From Saprospiraceae bacterium (lineage in GTDB: Bacteria; Bacteroidota; Bacteroidia; Chitinophagales; Saprospiraceae): DNA of 58,520 nt. The DNA is taken from contig JARGNR010000038.1 of assembly GCA_029212405.1 (NCBI GenBank), forward strand, positions 1-58,520, given 5' to 3'. Shown piece after piece: positions 46,133-55,781 of this stretch; within the stretch, counting starts at the first letter, position 1, and every line of letters begins with the position of its first letter. The notes under the pieces were generated by a model that saw only the letters and a program-made list of their open reading frames with translations, was not told the DNA's origin and made no database searches. A program made the translations under genes and the position numbers.

Positions 46133-47287
46133 ATGAAAAATTTAGTATTCATTTTATTCTCAATACTATTGGTTTCTTCTTGCCAACCGTTAGATCCAGA
46201 AGCTGAAAAGCAAGCACTTCTGGCAGAAAAGAAATCTGAACTTACTGCAAAAAAGACGGAGTTGCAGACATTGCAAGAGGAAATAAATACATTGACCGAA
46301 GAAATATTGGTACTTGAACCCAAAAGAGAAAAAGCACCCATATTGATAACTACTGAGACGCTAGACAAACAAGAGTTTAAGCGATTTACTCAAGTTCAGG
46401 CATCTGTATTGAGTGATGATGAAGTATTTGTTAGTAGTGAAACTGGAGGTAGAATATTGAGTGTCAAAGTAAAAGAAGGGCAATATGTGAAAAGAGGCCA
46501 ATTATTAGTCACGGTGGATTTGAAAGCATTAGTAGACCAAAAGGCTGAATTGGAAACTTCAATGTCATTGGCAAAAGATGTTTATGATCGACAAAAGAGA
46601 TTGTGGGATCAACAAATCGGTACAGAAATTCAGTTTTTACAAGCGAAAAATAATTACGAACGACTAGAGAAGTCACTCTCAACGTTGAATACTCAAATTG
46701 GAAAGGCGAATATTTATTCTCCCATTTCAGGCGTTGTTGATCGGGAGTTCTTAAAAGCTGGAGAAGTTGCGGCACCTGGAGCTCCAATCGTACAATTGTT
46801 CAATCCTAACAAGCTGAAAATAGCTGCGGACGTACCTGAATCCTATTTGGGTAAAATCAAAAGAGGGGATCAGGTTGAGATTAATTTTCCGGCGATCAAT
46901 AAGCAAATAACAAAAGCAATTGCCCTTTTGGGTAGAACGATTGATCCCAGCAATAGAACATTTAAGGTGGAGGTGACTACTTCCAGTGAAGGGGGTGCTT
47001 TAAAACCCAATTTATTAGCAGAATTGATGTTTAATGATTTTACAAAGCAGGATGCAATTGTAGTTCCATTAGAGATTGTTCAAGAAGAAGTAAGTGGAAG
47101 GAAATATGTCTTTACAGTAGGGGAAAAGGAAGGGAAATCTATTGCACAAAAAAGTTATGTGACCACTGGAGAAGGATACCTTGGAGATATTATTATTGAA
47201 ACTGGATTGAATGCAGGAGATCAAATTATTATTGACGGAGCGAGAAGTGTAGCGAATGGTGACGTCATCAAAAACATGACAAAATAA
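46133..47287 (+). CDS. RND efflux membrane-fusion (periplasmic adaptor) lipoprotein
   Basis: The 384-residue lipoprotein has a lipobox in LLVSSC (Cys17), a short coiled coil just after it, and the adaptor layout: first half of the lipoyl domain with GGRILSVKVKEGQYVKRGQLL, a helical hairpin (about 140-185), the second lipoyl half (IYSPISGVVDREFLKAGE), a beta-barrel and a membrane-proximal domain ending near residue 384. It links the inner-membrane pump encoded 11 bases downstream to the TolC-like channel. The extra coiled coil after the lipid anchor is common in Bacteroidota adaptors. Confidence 0.9.
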   Translation: MKNLVFILFSILLVSSCQPLDPEAEKQALLAEKKSELTAKKTELQTLQEEINTLTEEILVLEPKREKAPILITTETLDKQEFKRFTQVQASVLSDDEVFVSSETGGRILSVKVKEGQYVKRGQLLVTVDLKALVDQKAELETSMSLAKDVYDRQKRLWDQQIGTEIQFLQAKNNYERLEKSLSTLNTQIGKANIYSPISGVVDREFLKAGEVAAPGAPIVQLFNPNKLKIAADVPESYLGKIKRGDQVEINFPAINKQITKAIALLGRTIDPSNRTFKVEVTTSSEGGALKPNLLAELMFNDFTKQDAIVVPLEIVQEEVSGRKYVFTVGEKEGKSIAQKSYVTTGEGYLGDIIIETGLNAGDQIIIDGARSVANGDVIKNMTK

Positions 47288-47298
47288 CCCAATAAACA

Positions 47299-50200
47299 AT
47301 GGAAATTTTAAAAGACAAATTAAGAGAATTTGGGTTGAGTTCCTTTGCCGTAGACAATGCGACCAGTATATTTTTGGTGTCGTTGATGATATTCCTTTTT
47401 GGAATTTCTTCGTATACAAGCATACCCAAGGAACAATTTCCTGAAGCATCTCTTCCTACGGTATATATAAATACACCCTATTTTGGTAATTCTGCTGAGG
47501 AAATCGAAAATTTGATTTCAAGACCATTAGAAAAAGAAATTGAATCTATTTCTGGGCTCAAAAAAATAACCTCTACCTCAATCCAGGATTTTTCTGTAAT
47601 GATTGCGGAATTTGATGCAGACCTTGAAATTGAAGATGCAGTACGAAAAGTTAAAGATGCGGTAGATACTGCTAAACCTGAATTACCCAATGATCTTGAT
47701 CAAGAGCCAACAGTTCTAGAAATTAAGTTTTCTGACATTCCAATTGTGACGATTAATGTCTCTGGAGACTATGGACAAGATGAGTTGAGGGAATATGCTG
47801 AATATATTCAAGACAAAGTGGAGGTCCTTAAAGAGATTAACAAGGTGGATCTTAAAGGCGCATTGGAAAGAGAAGTACAAATCAACGTGGATCTCAATAA
47901 AATGCAATCTCTTCAAGTTTCTTTCAATGATATCCAAAATGCCGTGTCATCAGAAAACTTGACGATGAGTGGAGGAGAGATTGTTAAGAATGGTTTTAGA
48001 AGAGCGTTGAGAGTAATCGGACAATTTGATGATGTTGAAGAAATGAGAAAAATCATTGTCAAAAGTGAGAATCAGCGCCCAATCGTTTTGGAAGATATTG
48101 CTGAAGTGAAATATACTTTTGAAGACCGTACTTCATATGCCCGATCAGATGGGTTCCCAGTAATCTCTTTGGATGTCATCAAAAGAAGAGGTCAAAATTT
48201 GTTATCTGCTGCGGATAAAATCAAGATTATTGTTGAAGATGCAGCAGAAGTGTTGCCCGAAGACTTAAAAATTAGCCTCTTTAATGATCAAAGTGAGAAT
48301 ACACGAAATGAGGTTAATAACCTTGAAAACTCCATTATTTCGGGGGTCATTCTTGTTGTACTCGTTCTTTTATTTTTCCTAGGTCTAAGAAATGCTTCAT
48401 TTGTAGGATTAGCCATTCCTCTTTCAATGTTGATGGGAATTTTATTCCTCAATCTAACAGGAACTACCTTGAATATTGTGGTATTATTTTCATTGATTCT
48501 TGCACTGGGACTTTTGGTGGATAATGCTATTGTAGTTGTGGAGAATATTTATCGATACATGCAAAATGGATACAATGGAGTGGATGCTGCTAAATATGGA
48601 GCAGGTGAGGTAGCGATGCCGATCATAGCTTCAACAGCAACAACTCTTGCCGCTTTTCTACCTTTAGCTGTTTGGCCGGGTATTGTCGGAGAATTTATGA
48701 AATACATGCCCATTACGTTGATCATCGTTTTGGCTTCTTCCTTATTTGTAGCATTGGTGATTAACCCAGTTTTTACCAGTACGTTTATGAGAGTAGACGA
48801 ACAAGCGGAAAACGATAGAGAATATAGCAAAAAGGTGAAGAATGTTCTACTGGGTGCTGGCATACTATTTCTTATTTCGATAGGGGGTGTTTTTACAGGG
48901 TCAGATACAGTACGTAATTTCTTTGGTTTTGCCTTGATTTTAGTATTGCTGAATTTCTTCATTTTGAGACCAATGTCTTTTGGTTTTCAAAACAAAGTTC
49001 TGCCGATTTTAGAAAATACGTACAATGTATTTATTACTTGGGTGCTAAAAGGATTTAAACCCTATCTAATATTCTTTGGTACGTTTGTCTTACTATTTTT
49101 AGTTGGAATGTTGGTCTCTAATTTTCCACCTAAGACCGAATTTTTTCCTACTGCGGATCCCCTATATGTCAATACATTTGTAGAATTACCACAAGGGGTT
49201 GATATCAAGACTACAAATGAGATAGTGAAAGAAGTGGAAGCGGACATCACTAATGTGTTGAAAGGGAAGGAGAAAGTTGTTGAAGCAGTTTTAACTCAAA
49301 TTGGTGAAAATACTTCCGATCCGAATGAGCCGCCTTCTCCTGGAGTGACGCCCAATAAAGCTAGGATTACAGTCACATTTGTACCTTCTAGTAAAAGGGG
49401 AGGAGTGAGTACCAAAGATATTATGAATGATATTCGTAAAGAAGTCATTGGCAAATATTCGGGGGTTCAAATAATTGTTGCGCAAAATGCAAATGGACCG
49501 CCAGCAGGGAAACCCATTAACCTTGAGATTAAAGGAGATGATATTGATTCATTGATTGTCTTATCTGATCGAGTGCTCAATTTTATGAATACGCTGGGAA
49601 TTGGAGGGATTGAAGAATTGAAAAAAGATGTGCAGTTAGGAAAACCTGAATTGTTGATCAATATTGATAGAGAAGCGGCAAGAAGATATGAATTGAGTAC
49701 ATATAGTATTGCAAGCGCATTGCGTACTTCTGTGTTTGGAAGTGAAGTCAGTAAGTTCAAGCAAGGAGAGGATGAATACCCTATCATGGTCAGATTATCC
49801 GAGGATTCAAGAAATGATATTAATAAATTGATGAATCAAAGAATTACATTCAGAAATCCTGCAAACGGAAGAATTGTGCAAGTTCCGATTTCTTCAGTCG
49901 CTGATTATGAATATAGTTCTACCTATAATAACATTAGAAGAAAAGATGGAGAAAGAGTAGTGACGATTTTCTCAAATTTGTTGGACGGGTACAATGCCAA
50001 TGAAGTAGTAGCAGAATTACAATCGAATTTGGACAATTATGAATTTCCTGAAGGATATACGTTTGAATTTACTGGAGAACAACAGCAGCAAGCAGAAGAT
50101 ATGGAATTTCTTGGTGGAGCATTTATCTTCGCTCTATTTTTGATCTTCATCATAATTGTGGCTCAGTTCAATTCGATTATCAGTCCATTTATAATTTTAC

Positions 50201-50727
50201 TGAGTATTTTATTTAGTACGATTGGTGTAATGTTGGGCTACTTTTTTAGTGGGATGACCTACTCTATAATTTTCTCAAGTGTTGGGATTATATCTCTAGC
50301 TGGTGTGGTAGTAAATAACGCGATTGTTCTCATTGACTATATTAATCTTTTAATTAAAAGAAAGCGGGAATCAATGGGTATCGATAGTTTATATAAAATG
50401 GAAGTATCAGATATTAAATCTGCCATTATTCAAGGGGGTGCAACAAGACTGAGACCTGTATTGCTTACTGCAATAACAACCATTTTAGGATTGATCCCTT
50501 TAGCGCTGGGAGTTAACTTCAATTTCTTTACGCTAATTACTGATTTAGATCCTCAATACTTTAGAGGTGGAGACAATACAGCATTATGGGGGCCGATGTC
50601 CTGGACTATTATTTATGGGTTGACATTTGCTACATTCTTGACGCTTGTAGTTGTTCCAGTCATGTACTACTTGGCCTATAAGATTAAGTTAGGAACAAAA
50701 CGATTGTTCTCAAGATCAGCAAGATAA
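47299..50727 (+). CDS. RND-family inner-membrane efflux pump
   Basis: This 1142-residue protein is a full RND transporter: twelve membrane helices in two halves, with two large periplasmic domains between helices 1-2 and 7-8. The proton-relay helix 4 motif is present as LGLLVDNAIVVVENI (Asp about 407). Helix 10 has GVVVNNAIVLIDYINLLIKRKRE. At 1142 residues it is about 100 longer than AcrB; an extra stretch lies between helices 6 and 7 (about 505-580). It probably exports drugs or lipids, with substrates unknown, together with the adaptor and TolC-like channel upstream, under the TetR regulator. Confidence 0.92.
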   Translation: MEILKDKLREFGLSSFAVDNATSIFLVSLMIFLFGISSYTSIPKEQFPEASLPTVYINTPYFGNSAEEIENLISRPLEKEIESISGLKKITSTSIQDFSVMIAEFDADLEIEDAVRKVKDAVDTAKPELPNDLDQEPTVLEIKFSDIPIVTINVSGDYGQDELREYAEYIQDKVEVLKEINKVDLKGALEREVQINVDLNKMQSLQVSFNDIQNAVSSENLTMSGGEIVKNGFRRALRVIGQFDDVEEMRKIIVKSENQRPIVLEDIAEVKYTFEDRTSYARSDGFPVISLDVIKRRGQNLLSAADKIKIIVEDAAEVLPEDLKISLFNDQSENTRNEVNNLENSIISGVILVVLVLLFFLGLRNASFVGLAIPLSMLMGILFLNLTGTTLNIVVLFSLILALGLLVDNAIVVVENIYRYMQNGYNGVDAAKYGAGEVAMPIIASTATTLAAFLPLAVWPGIVGEFMKYMPITLIIVLASSLFVALVINPVFTSTFMRVDEQAENDREYSKKVKNVLLGAGILFLISIGGVFTGSDTVRNFFGFALILVLLNFFILRPMSFGFQNKVLPILENTYNVFITWVLKGFKPYLIFFGTFVLLFLVGMLVSNFPPKTEFFPTADPLYVNTFVELPQGVDIKTTNEIVKEVEADITNVLKGKEKVVEAVLTQIGENTSDPNEPPSPGVTPNKARITVTFVPSSKRGGVSTKDIMNDIRKEVIGKYSGVQIIVAQNANGPPAGKPINLEIKGDDIDSLIVLSDRVLNFMNTLGIGGIEELKKDVQLGKPELLINIDREAARRYELSTYSIASALRTSVFGSEVSKFKQGEDEYPIMVRLSEDSRNDINKLMNQRITFRNPANGRIVQVPISSVADYEYSSTYNNIRRKDGERVVTIFSNLLDGYNANEVVAELQSNLDNYEFPEGYTFEFTGEQQQQAEDMEFLGGAFIFALFLIFIIIVAQFNSIISPFIILLSILFSTIGVMLGYFFSGMTYSIIFSSVGIISLAGVVVNNAIVLIDYINLLIKRKRESMGIDSLYKMEVSDIKSAIIQGGATRLRPVLLTAITTILGLIPLALGVNFNFFTLITDLDPQYFRGGDNTALWGPMSWTIIYGLTFATFLTLVVVPVMYYLAYKIKLGTKRLFSRSAR

Positions 50728-50755
50728 ATAAATGATATTTAGCAAGTAATTTTTT

Positions 50756-50793
50756 AAAAAAGAGCGGCTTCAATCATAGAAGTCGCTCTTTTT
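50756..50793. terminator. Bidirectional terminator after the efflux operon
   Basis: AAAAAGAGCGGCTTC and GAAGTCGCTCTTTTT pair (one G-T) over a seven-base loop, with A and T runs on the outer sides. It lies between the convergent stops at 50727 and 50827. Confidence 0.9.
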
Positions 50794-50826
50794 CTTTGGA
50801 GTACATGTCGAATAGTGATCAGAATA

Positions 50827-52170
50827 TTACTTATTAGATCTTGGAATAGTTTCAAGTTTTTCTTGCCTTCTGTCCAAATATCTAAATCCATCTTCTGTAA
50901 ATACTCCATCTTCTTCAAGCATTACGCGGATGATTTTGCCCCATTCTTTGATTTCGGAGGAAGAGTTCAATTCAATACTAAAAGCAGTATTATAATAAAG
51001 GGGATAATCACCACGACCGGGAGTACCTTTTTGATTGTCCCACATTCCAATAGTAGGACCTGCAGCATGACCATGAAACCCTATTGGGTGGGTATATATT
51101 GAGGCTACTATTCCTTCACTTTCTGCTTGTTTCAGGGCGTCCGCTAATATTTGATTCCCTGTCTTACCCGGTTGGAAGGATTCGGTAAGAATATCTTGTA
51201 CTCTATTGGATACCTTGAAGGCGTCTTTTAAATATTTGGGAGCTTCTTTTTCATCTGGTTTTAAAACGTAAAAATGTTGTTGTTGATCTGTATTCAGCCG
51301 TAAGTAGGTAATGCCAAAATCTACGTGCAATAGGTCTCCATATTGAATAACTTGTTTTTCAGGTCGTTTTGAAAAGCTTCTTAAATGGTCAAATTTTTCT
51401 ACGTTACCTCTTTGGAGACTAACTGTAGGATGAAACCATGTGATTAGCCCCAAATCCCGTACTCTTTGACGGAGCCACCATACTACATCGTCCGTAGAAG
51501 TCTCACCGGGTGTAATTACATCTTCTGAAAAAGCTTCTTGCAGAATGTCATGACCAATTTTACAAATTGAATCGTACATTTCCAATTCAATTTTGGACCT
51601 TGTTTCAAGCCAACCGATAGATAAATCTTCTGCAGAGACCAGTCGATTGTGATATTCAGTAGGAAGTTTCCAAACAAAAGATTGATGTTCCGTGCTTACC
51701 AAGCCATCGGCCAAACCAAAATCATCAGAAACATTTAACCCAATCTTCTCTGGATTTTTTTCTTTAATGTAATTGACCAATGCTTCCCACTGGTCTGGAA
51801 ATACATCAATATTCCATTCTCCCTTGAGCAATCTTCCTACGCTATATCGTGCAATGGCTATTTTTTCAAATGGGTCACCATTCTTAGGCTTGTAAAATAC
51901 CATGATTGTTCTTCTTCTTGCGGACAGCCATTCAGAGGGAAGCATGGTTTTCATGACAGGATCTTCATTGTACTCTCTGGAAACCAATATCCACATATCA
52001 ATATTCGCTCTGTCCATCAAGTCGGGGAGTAATGAATCCAATCGGTATTCCAACATGTTATTGATCCATTCGGCTCTATCTCTCATGGGTAAAATATCTC
52101 CATCTTTGATTTGCGCTTTTAGGAGCATAGGGAGTAAGCAGATAAAAAGTAGTAGTAAACGTCTTTGCAT
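50827..52170 (-). CDS. Secreted M24-family metallopeptidase (Xaa-Pro type)
   Basis: The product has about 447 residues from the ATG at 52170, which gives a signal peptide (MQRRLLLLFICLLPMLLKAQ). An N-terminal creatinase-like domain (about 30-180) precedes the pita-bread M24 domain. The five metal ligands expected for this family can be followed: Asp in HVDFGITY, Asp in NTDQQQ, His in HPIGFHGH, Glu in FSIELNSS and Glu in LEEDGVF. Enzymes of this family remove N-terminal residues before proline. The signal peptide places it in the periplasm or outside, unlike cytoplasmic PepP. Its gene is divergent from rpsA. Confidence 0.88.
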   Translation of the reverse strand: MQRRLLLLFICLLPMLLKAQIKDGDILPMRDRAEWINNMLEYRLDSLLPDLMDRANIDMWILVSREYNEDPVMKTMLPSEWLSARRRTIMVFYKPKNGDPFEKIAIARYSVGRLLKGEWNIDVFPDQWEALVNYIKEKNPEKIGLNVSDDFGLADGLVSTEHQSFVWKLPTEYHNRLVSAEDLSIGWLETRSKIELEMYDSICKIGHDILQEAFSEDVITPGETSTDDVVWWLRQRVRDLGLITWFHPTVSLQRGNVEKFDHLRSFSKRPEKQVIQYGDLLHVDFGITYLRLNTDQQQHFYVLKPDEKEAPKYLKDAFKVSNRVQDILTESFQPGKTGNQILADALKQAESEGIVASIYTHPIGFHGHAAGPTIGMWDNQKGTPGRGDYPLYYNTAFSIELNSSSEIKEWGKIIRVMLEEDGVFTEDGFRYLDRRQEKLETIPRSNK

Positions 52171-52352
52171 AGTATTGTATATTTGCCTCAAAGTAATAAA
52201 ATCAATCGAAAAAATTGGGTAAATATATCGTTGAATGAATGCTATACTTGAACCAAAATTTTACAATTTCTAAGTTGGATTTCGACACAATGGAGAAAAA
52301 GCGCTCGAATTATTAGCTTTTTGATCCTATTATCTGCATAATTCGTGGTGAA

Positions 52353-52386
52353 TTGTATACATATTCAATAATTATCTGTACTTTTG
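52353..52386 (+). promoter_or_regulatory. Promoter of rpsA
   Basis: TTG at 52353-52355 and TACTTTTG at 52379-52386, 23 bases apart, match the Bacteroidota promoter pattern. The transcript would start about 58 bases before the ATG at 52451. Confidence 0.55.
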
Positions 52387-52450
52387 CAGCCCTTTTTAAA
52401 TTATTTAACCACTCCCGATTCTAAGTTGGGATACAAACCTGATTCTTAAT

Positions 52451-54748
52451 ATGTTAGACGACAAGGATCTTGTACAGGATGAAAACACAGCTGAAGAAAC
52501 AGCTGCTGAGACTCCTGCAGAAACACAAGAAGAAACAAAAAATGAAGCGACTGAAGCTGCTGTAGAAGCAGTTGCGGAAGAAGCACCAGTAAAAAAAGAA
52601 GAGCCTAGACCAGAAGACATGAGAGGCCCTCATGATGATTTCGATTGGTCAATAGGTAACAGAAACACACACACCTATTCAGACGATGAAATTGAAAAAT
52701 ACCTTTCTGATTACGAAGGAACGTTAGGTACAGTTCAGGAAAATTCTGTAGTATCAGGATTAGTAACTGCGATCCATTCAGGTGATGTGGTATTAGATAT
52801 CAGCTACAAATCAGATGGATTAGTATCCTTATCTGAATTTAGAGATATGCCTGACTTAGGTGTAGGTGATCATGTTGATGTTTACGTTGAAAGCAAAGAA
52901 GATGACCGCGGTCAATTGATCCTTTCTAGAAGGAAAGCGAAATTGATCAAAGCATGGGAAATGCTTGTGGACAGTTATGAAAACGGTACAATCATTAAAG
53001 GTACTGTTGTTTCTAAAACAAAAGGTGGTCTTATTGTAGATTGCAGTGGATTGGAGACATTCTTACCTGGATCACAAATCGATATCAAACCAATTATCGA
53101 TTATGATGCATATGTGAATAAAACAATGGAATTCAAGGTAGTGAAGATTAATGAAGCTATCAAGAATGCGGTTGTATCTCACAAAGCATTGATTGAAAGC
53201 GATCTTGCTGAGCAAAGAGAGCACATTATCTCTACGCTTGAAAAAGGTCAAGTTCTTGAAGGTGTGGTTAAGAATATCACAGACTTTGGAGCATTTATGG
53301 ATCTTGGTGGTGTAGATGGACTATTGTATATCACAGATATTTCATGGGGAAGAATAAGTCATCCAAACGAAATATTAGAGTTGAACCAGAAGGTGAATGT
53401 TGTTGTACTTGATTTTGATGAGAACAAGAAAAGAATTTCTCTTGGTCTTAAGCAATTGCAACCGCACCCATGGCAAGTACTTGAAGCTGAGATTGGAGAA
53501 GGTAGCGTAGTGAAAGGTAAGATTGTAAACATAGAAGACTATGGTGCATTCTTAGAAATTATCCCAGGTGTTGAAGGATTGATTCACGTTTCTGAGGTGA
53601 CTTGGAGCAATCAACCAGTTAATGCAAGAGATTACTTTACATTAGGTACTGAGACAGAAGCTAAAGTGGTAACTATTGATAGAGATGAAAGAAAAATGTC
53701 TCTTTCTATCAAGCAATTGTCATCTGATCCATGGTCAACAATCGGTGAAAAATTCCCAGTAGGACAGAAATTTACTGGTGAAGTTAAAAACCTGACTCCA
53801 TATGGAGTATTTGTTGAATTGGAAGAGGGAATTGGAGGAATGGTTCACATTTCAGATTTATCTTGGACAAAGAGATATTCTCACCCATCAGAGTTTACGA
53901 AAGTAGGGGAGAACATTGATATTCAAATTCTTGAAATCGATCAAGACAGCAGAAAACTTTCTCTAGGACACAAGCAATTGGAAGAAAACCCATGGGATAC
54001 GTTTGAGAATGTATTCCCAATTGGTTCATACCATGAAGCAACATTGATCAAGAAAGATGATAGAGGTGGAATCGTGCAACTTCCTTATGGATTGGAAGCA
54101 TACGCACCAGTTAAACATTTAAGAAAAGAAGACAATACTTCTGCAAATGTAGATGAAACATTGACCTTCAAAGTAATTGAGTTTAATAGAGACGATAAGA
54201 GAATTCTTGTTTCACACTTGAGATATTTGGACGATATTAGAAGAGAAGCGGATGATTCAGTGAAGGCTGAGGTGAGAAAAGAAAGAGAACAAGTGAAGAA
54301 AGCAGTTAAGAAAACACAATCAAGTGTTGAAAGAGCTACTTTTGGAGATTTGGATGTATTCTCTCAATTGAAATCACAATTGGCGGATAGTGAAGCGCCT
54401 GCTAAAAAGGAAGCTCCTAAGAAAGCTGAACCGAAAGCAGAAGCAAAACCAGCTGAACCTAAGGCAGAGCCAAAAGCTGCACCAAAGGCTGATGCAAGCA
54501 GCGATGATTTCAAGAAGATTGAAGGAATCGGACCTAAAATTGCAGAGTTATTGAAAGCAGCGGGAATTGAAAGTTTTGAAGACTTATCAAAAACAGATGC
54601 GGACAAGATCAAAGAAATTCTAGCAGAAGCTGGAAGTAGATACAAAATGCATGATCCAACAACATGGCCAAAACAAGCAGGAATGGCTGCAAGTGGAGAT
54701 TGGGATGCATTGAAAAAATGGCAAGATGAATTGGATGGAGGAAAGTAA
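52451..54748 (+). CDS. rpsA: 30S ribosomal protein S1 with C-terminal helix-hairpin-helix extension
   Basis: This 765-residue protein contains six S1 RNA-binding domains, starting at about residues 95, 180, 265, 350, 435 and 520 (for example KGQVLEGVVKNITDFGAFMDLGG). S1 helps mRNA bind the small ribosomal subunit. The acidic N-terminus (about 1-60) is typical for the phylum. Unlike a standard S1 of 550-600 residues, it has a Lys/Ala/Glu/Pro-rich linker (about 645-685) and then about 80 residues with KKIEGIGPKIAELLKAAGI, a helix-hairpin-helix fold also seen on some other Bacteroidota ribosomal proteins. Start is the ATG at 52451. Confidence 0.93.
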   Translation: MLDDKDLVQDENTAEETAAETPAETQEETKNEATEAAVEAVAEEAPVKKEEPRPEDMRGPHDDFDWSIGNRNTHTYSDDEIEKYLSDYEGTLGTVQENSVVSGLVTAIHSGDVVLDISYKSDGLVSLSEFRDMPDLGVGDHVDVYVESKEDDRGQLILSRRKAKLIKAWEMLVDSYENGTIIKGTVVSKTKGGLIVDCSGLETFLPGSQIDIKPIIDYDAYVNKTMEFKVVKINEAIKNAVVSHKALIESDLAEQREHIISTLEKGQVLEGVVKNITDFGAFMDLGGVDGLLYITDISWGRISHPNEILELNQKVNVVVLDFDENKKRISLGLKQLQPHPWQVLEAEIGEGSVVKGKIVNIEDYGAFLEIIPGVEGLIHVSEVTWSNQPVNARDYFTLGTETEAKVVTIDRDERKMSLSIKQLSSDPWSTIGEKFPVGQKFTGEVKNLTPYGVFVELEEGIGGMVHISDLSWTKRYSHPSEFTKVGENIDIQILEIDQDSRKLSLGHKQLEENPWDTFENVFPIGSYHEATLIKKDDRGGIVQLPYGLEAYAPVKHLRKEDNTSANVDETLTFKVIEFNRDDKRILVSHLRYLDDIRREADDSVKAEVRKEREQVKKAVKKTQSSVERATFGDLDVFSQLKSQLADSEAPAKKEAPKKAEPKAEAKPAEPKAEPKAAPKADASSDDFKKIEGIGPKIAELLKAAGIESFEDLSKTDADKIKEILAEAGSRYKMHDPTTWPKQAGMAASGDWDALKKWQDELDGGK

Positions 54749-54777
54749 TTTTCAATCATTCATTTCTAACTGAATAA

Positions 54778-54811
54778 AAAAAGCCTCTGGTCGAATGATC
54801 AGAGGCTTTTT
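54778..54811. terminator. Bidirectional terminator after rpsA
   Basis: AAAAAGCCTCTGGTC and GATCAGAGGCTTTTT pair (one G-T) over a GAAT loop, flanked by A and T runs. It ends rpsA (stop 54748) and the convergent lipoprotein gene (stop 54841). Confidence 0.92.
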
Positions 54812-54840
54812 GCATTAATTCTATTTGTATGTCTTTTTGG

Positions 54841-55455
54841 TTAGTTACAGTTTTTAGTGTTTATCATATATCTCCATACTTTATAAAAGGAAGATCCGAT
54901 TAAATAGAGATCCTCTTTTTTTAAAGATGAACTGTTCACATAGTTAGTGGAGTGACTTGAAGCTCCATCTAACGCTCCACTGAGTAATGCAACAAGATTA
55001 TCTTTATAGCACAACTTGTCGGCATTTCTAGTTAGAATCTCAGGGTCAATAGCACAAGCGACTTCTGTTAGTAACTCCGCTTGGTTTTCGTACCCTTCAT
55101 TCCTCTTTTTTATATGAATTAATATTTCACCTGCATCTAACATCCATTTATGTACGCGTTCGATATCTTGATACCCTATTGCTTCAATAATGTCATCTAT
55201 AGCCCATATGCATGGACCTATAAAATCATGTTCATTTCCGCAGACTGCATTTTTATAATCCCCAAAAATCTCAGAACCTTTGGGTCCTTCTAATTCGTCA
55301 TAAAATTGTGCAATTTCATCCGCCTCTTCTATGAATGTTTTTAAATAGGTGATATCAGAATCATTGATTTGAAATTCAACTTCATCCGTGCAAGAATAAA
55401 AAGTAAGTGAGGCTGTAAAAAGTAAGAATGTATATGTAATTAATTGCTTTTTCAT
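54841..55455 (-). CDS. Small secreted lipoprotein of unknown function
   Basis: The 204-residue product begins MKKQLITYTFLLFTASLTFYSC, a lipoprotein signal with Cys22. The rest is mostly helical, with six further cysteines (for example in AVCGNEHDFIGPCIW) that could form disulfides in the periplasm or outside. I recognise no family. It stands alone between rpsA and the carotenoid genes, with a long AT-rich upstream region of its own. Confidence 0.65.
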   Translation of the reverse strand: MKKQLITYTFLLFTASLTFYSCTDEVEFQINDSDITYLKTFIEEADEIAQFYDELEGPKGSEIFGDYKNAVCGNEHDFIGPCIWAIDDIIEAIGYQDIERVHKWMLDAGEILIHIKKRNEGYENQAELLTEVACAIDPEILTRNADKLCYKDNLVALLSGALDGASSHSTNYVNSSSLKKEDLYLIGSSFYKVWRYMINTKNCN

Positions 55456-55781
55456 TGGTATTTAATTTTGTGTTAACATCAAACTTACAAAATTATAATT
55501 ATTTAAATAGCGGATTTTATAAACATAATTACTTCAGGTATGAATTCTTGTTGAATTTTTGATAGTGTAATTCGGCAAATATTTTCATTTAACAAATAAT
55601 AACTCATTCAAGTAGGGATTCTTTTTCTGAATTGTATATTTTCTCAAGCATATTTCGAGTTTCTAATTTAGTATTCTATTTTGTGCATATTAAGTTAAAA
55701 ACAAAATGACAATTTTCATGTTTGTTTATCATATTTGGTACAAAAGTTAAACAAAATAGCATAAACAATAGGGTATTCAAT
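55456..55781. other. Divergent promoter region of the lipoprotein and crtI
   Basis: No gene is present. The right third holds the inverted and direct repeats described separately. A -7-like CATATTTG at 55730-55737 would start a transcript about 40 bases before the crtI ATG. Confidence 0.4.
55694..55755 (+). promoter_or_regulatory. Repeats at the crtI promoter, possible operator
   Basis: TTTGTTTA (55721-55728) and TAAACAAA (55748-55755) are perfect inverted copies around the likely -7 box. A partial direct repeat (GTTAAAAACAAAAT at about 55694 and GTTAAACAAAAT at about 55746) overlaps them. Regulators of the MerR/CarH type often control carotenoid genes, but none is encoded in the window. Confidence 0.4.
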
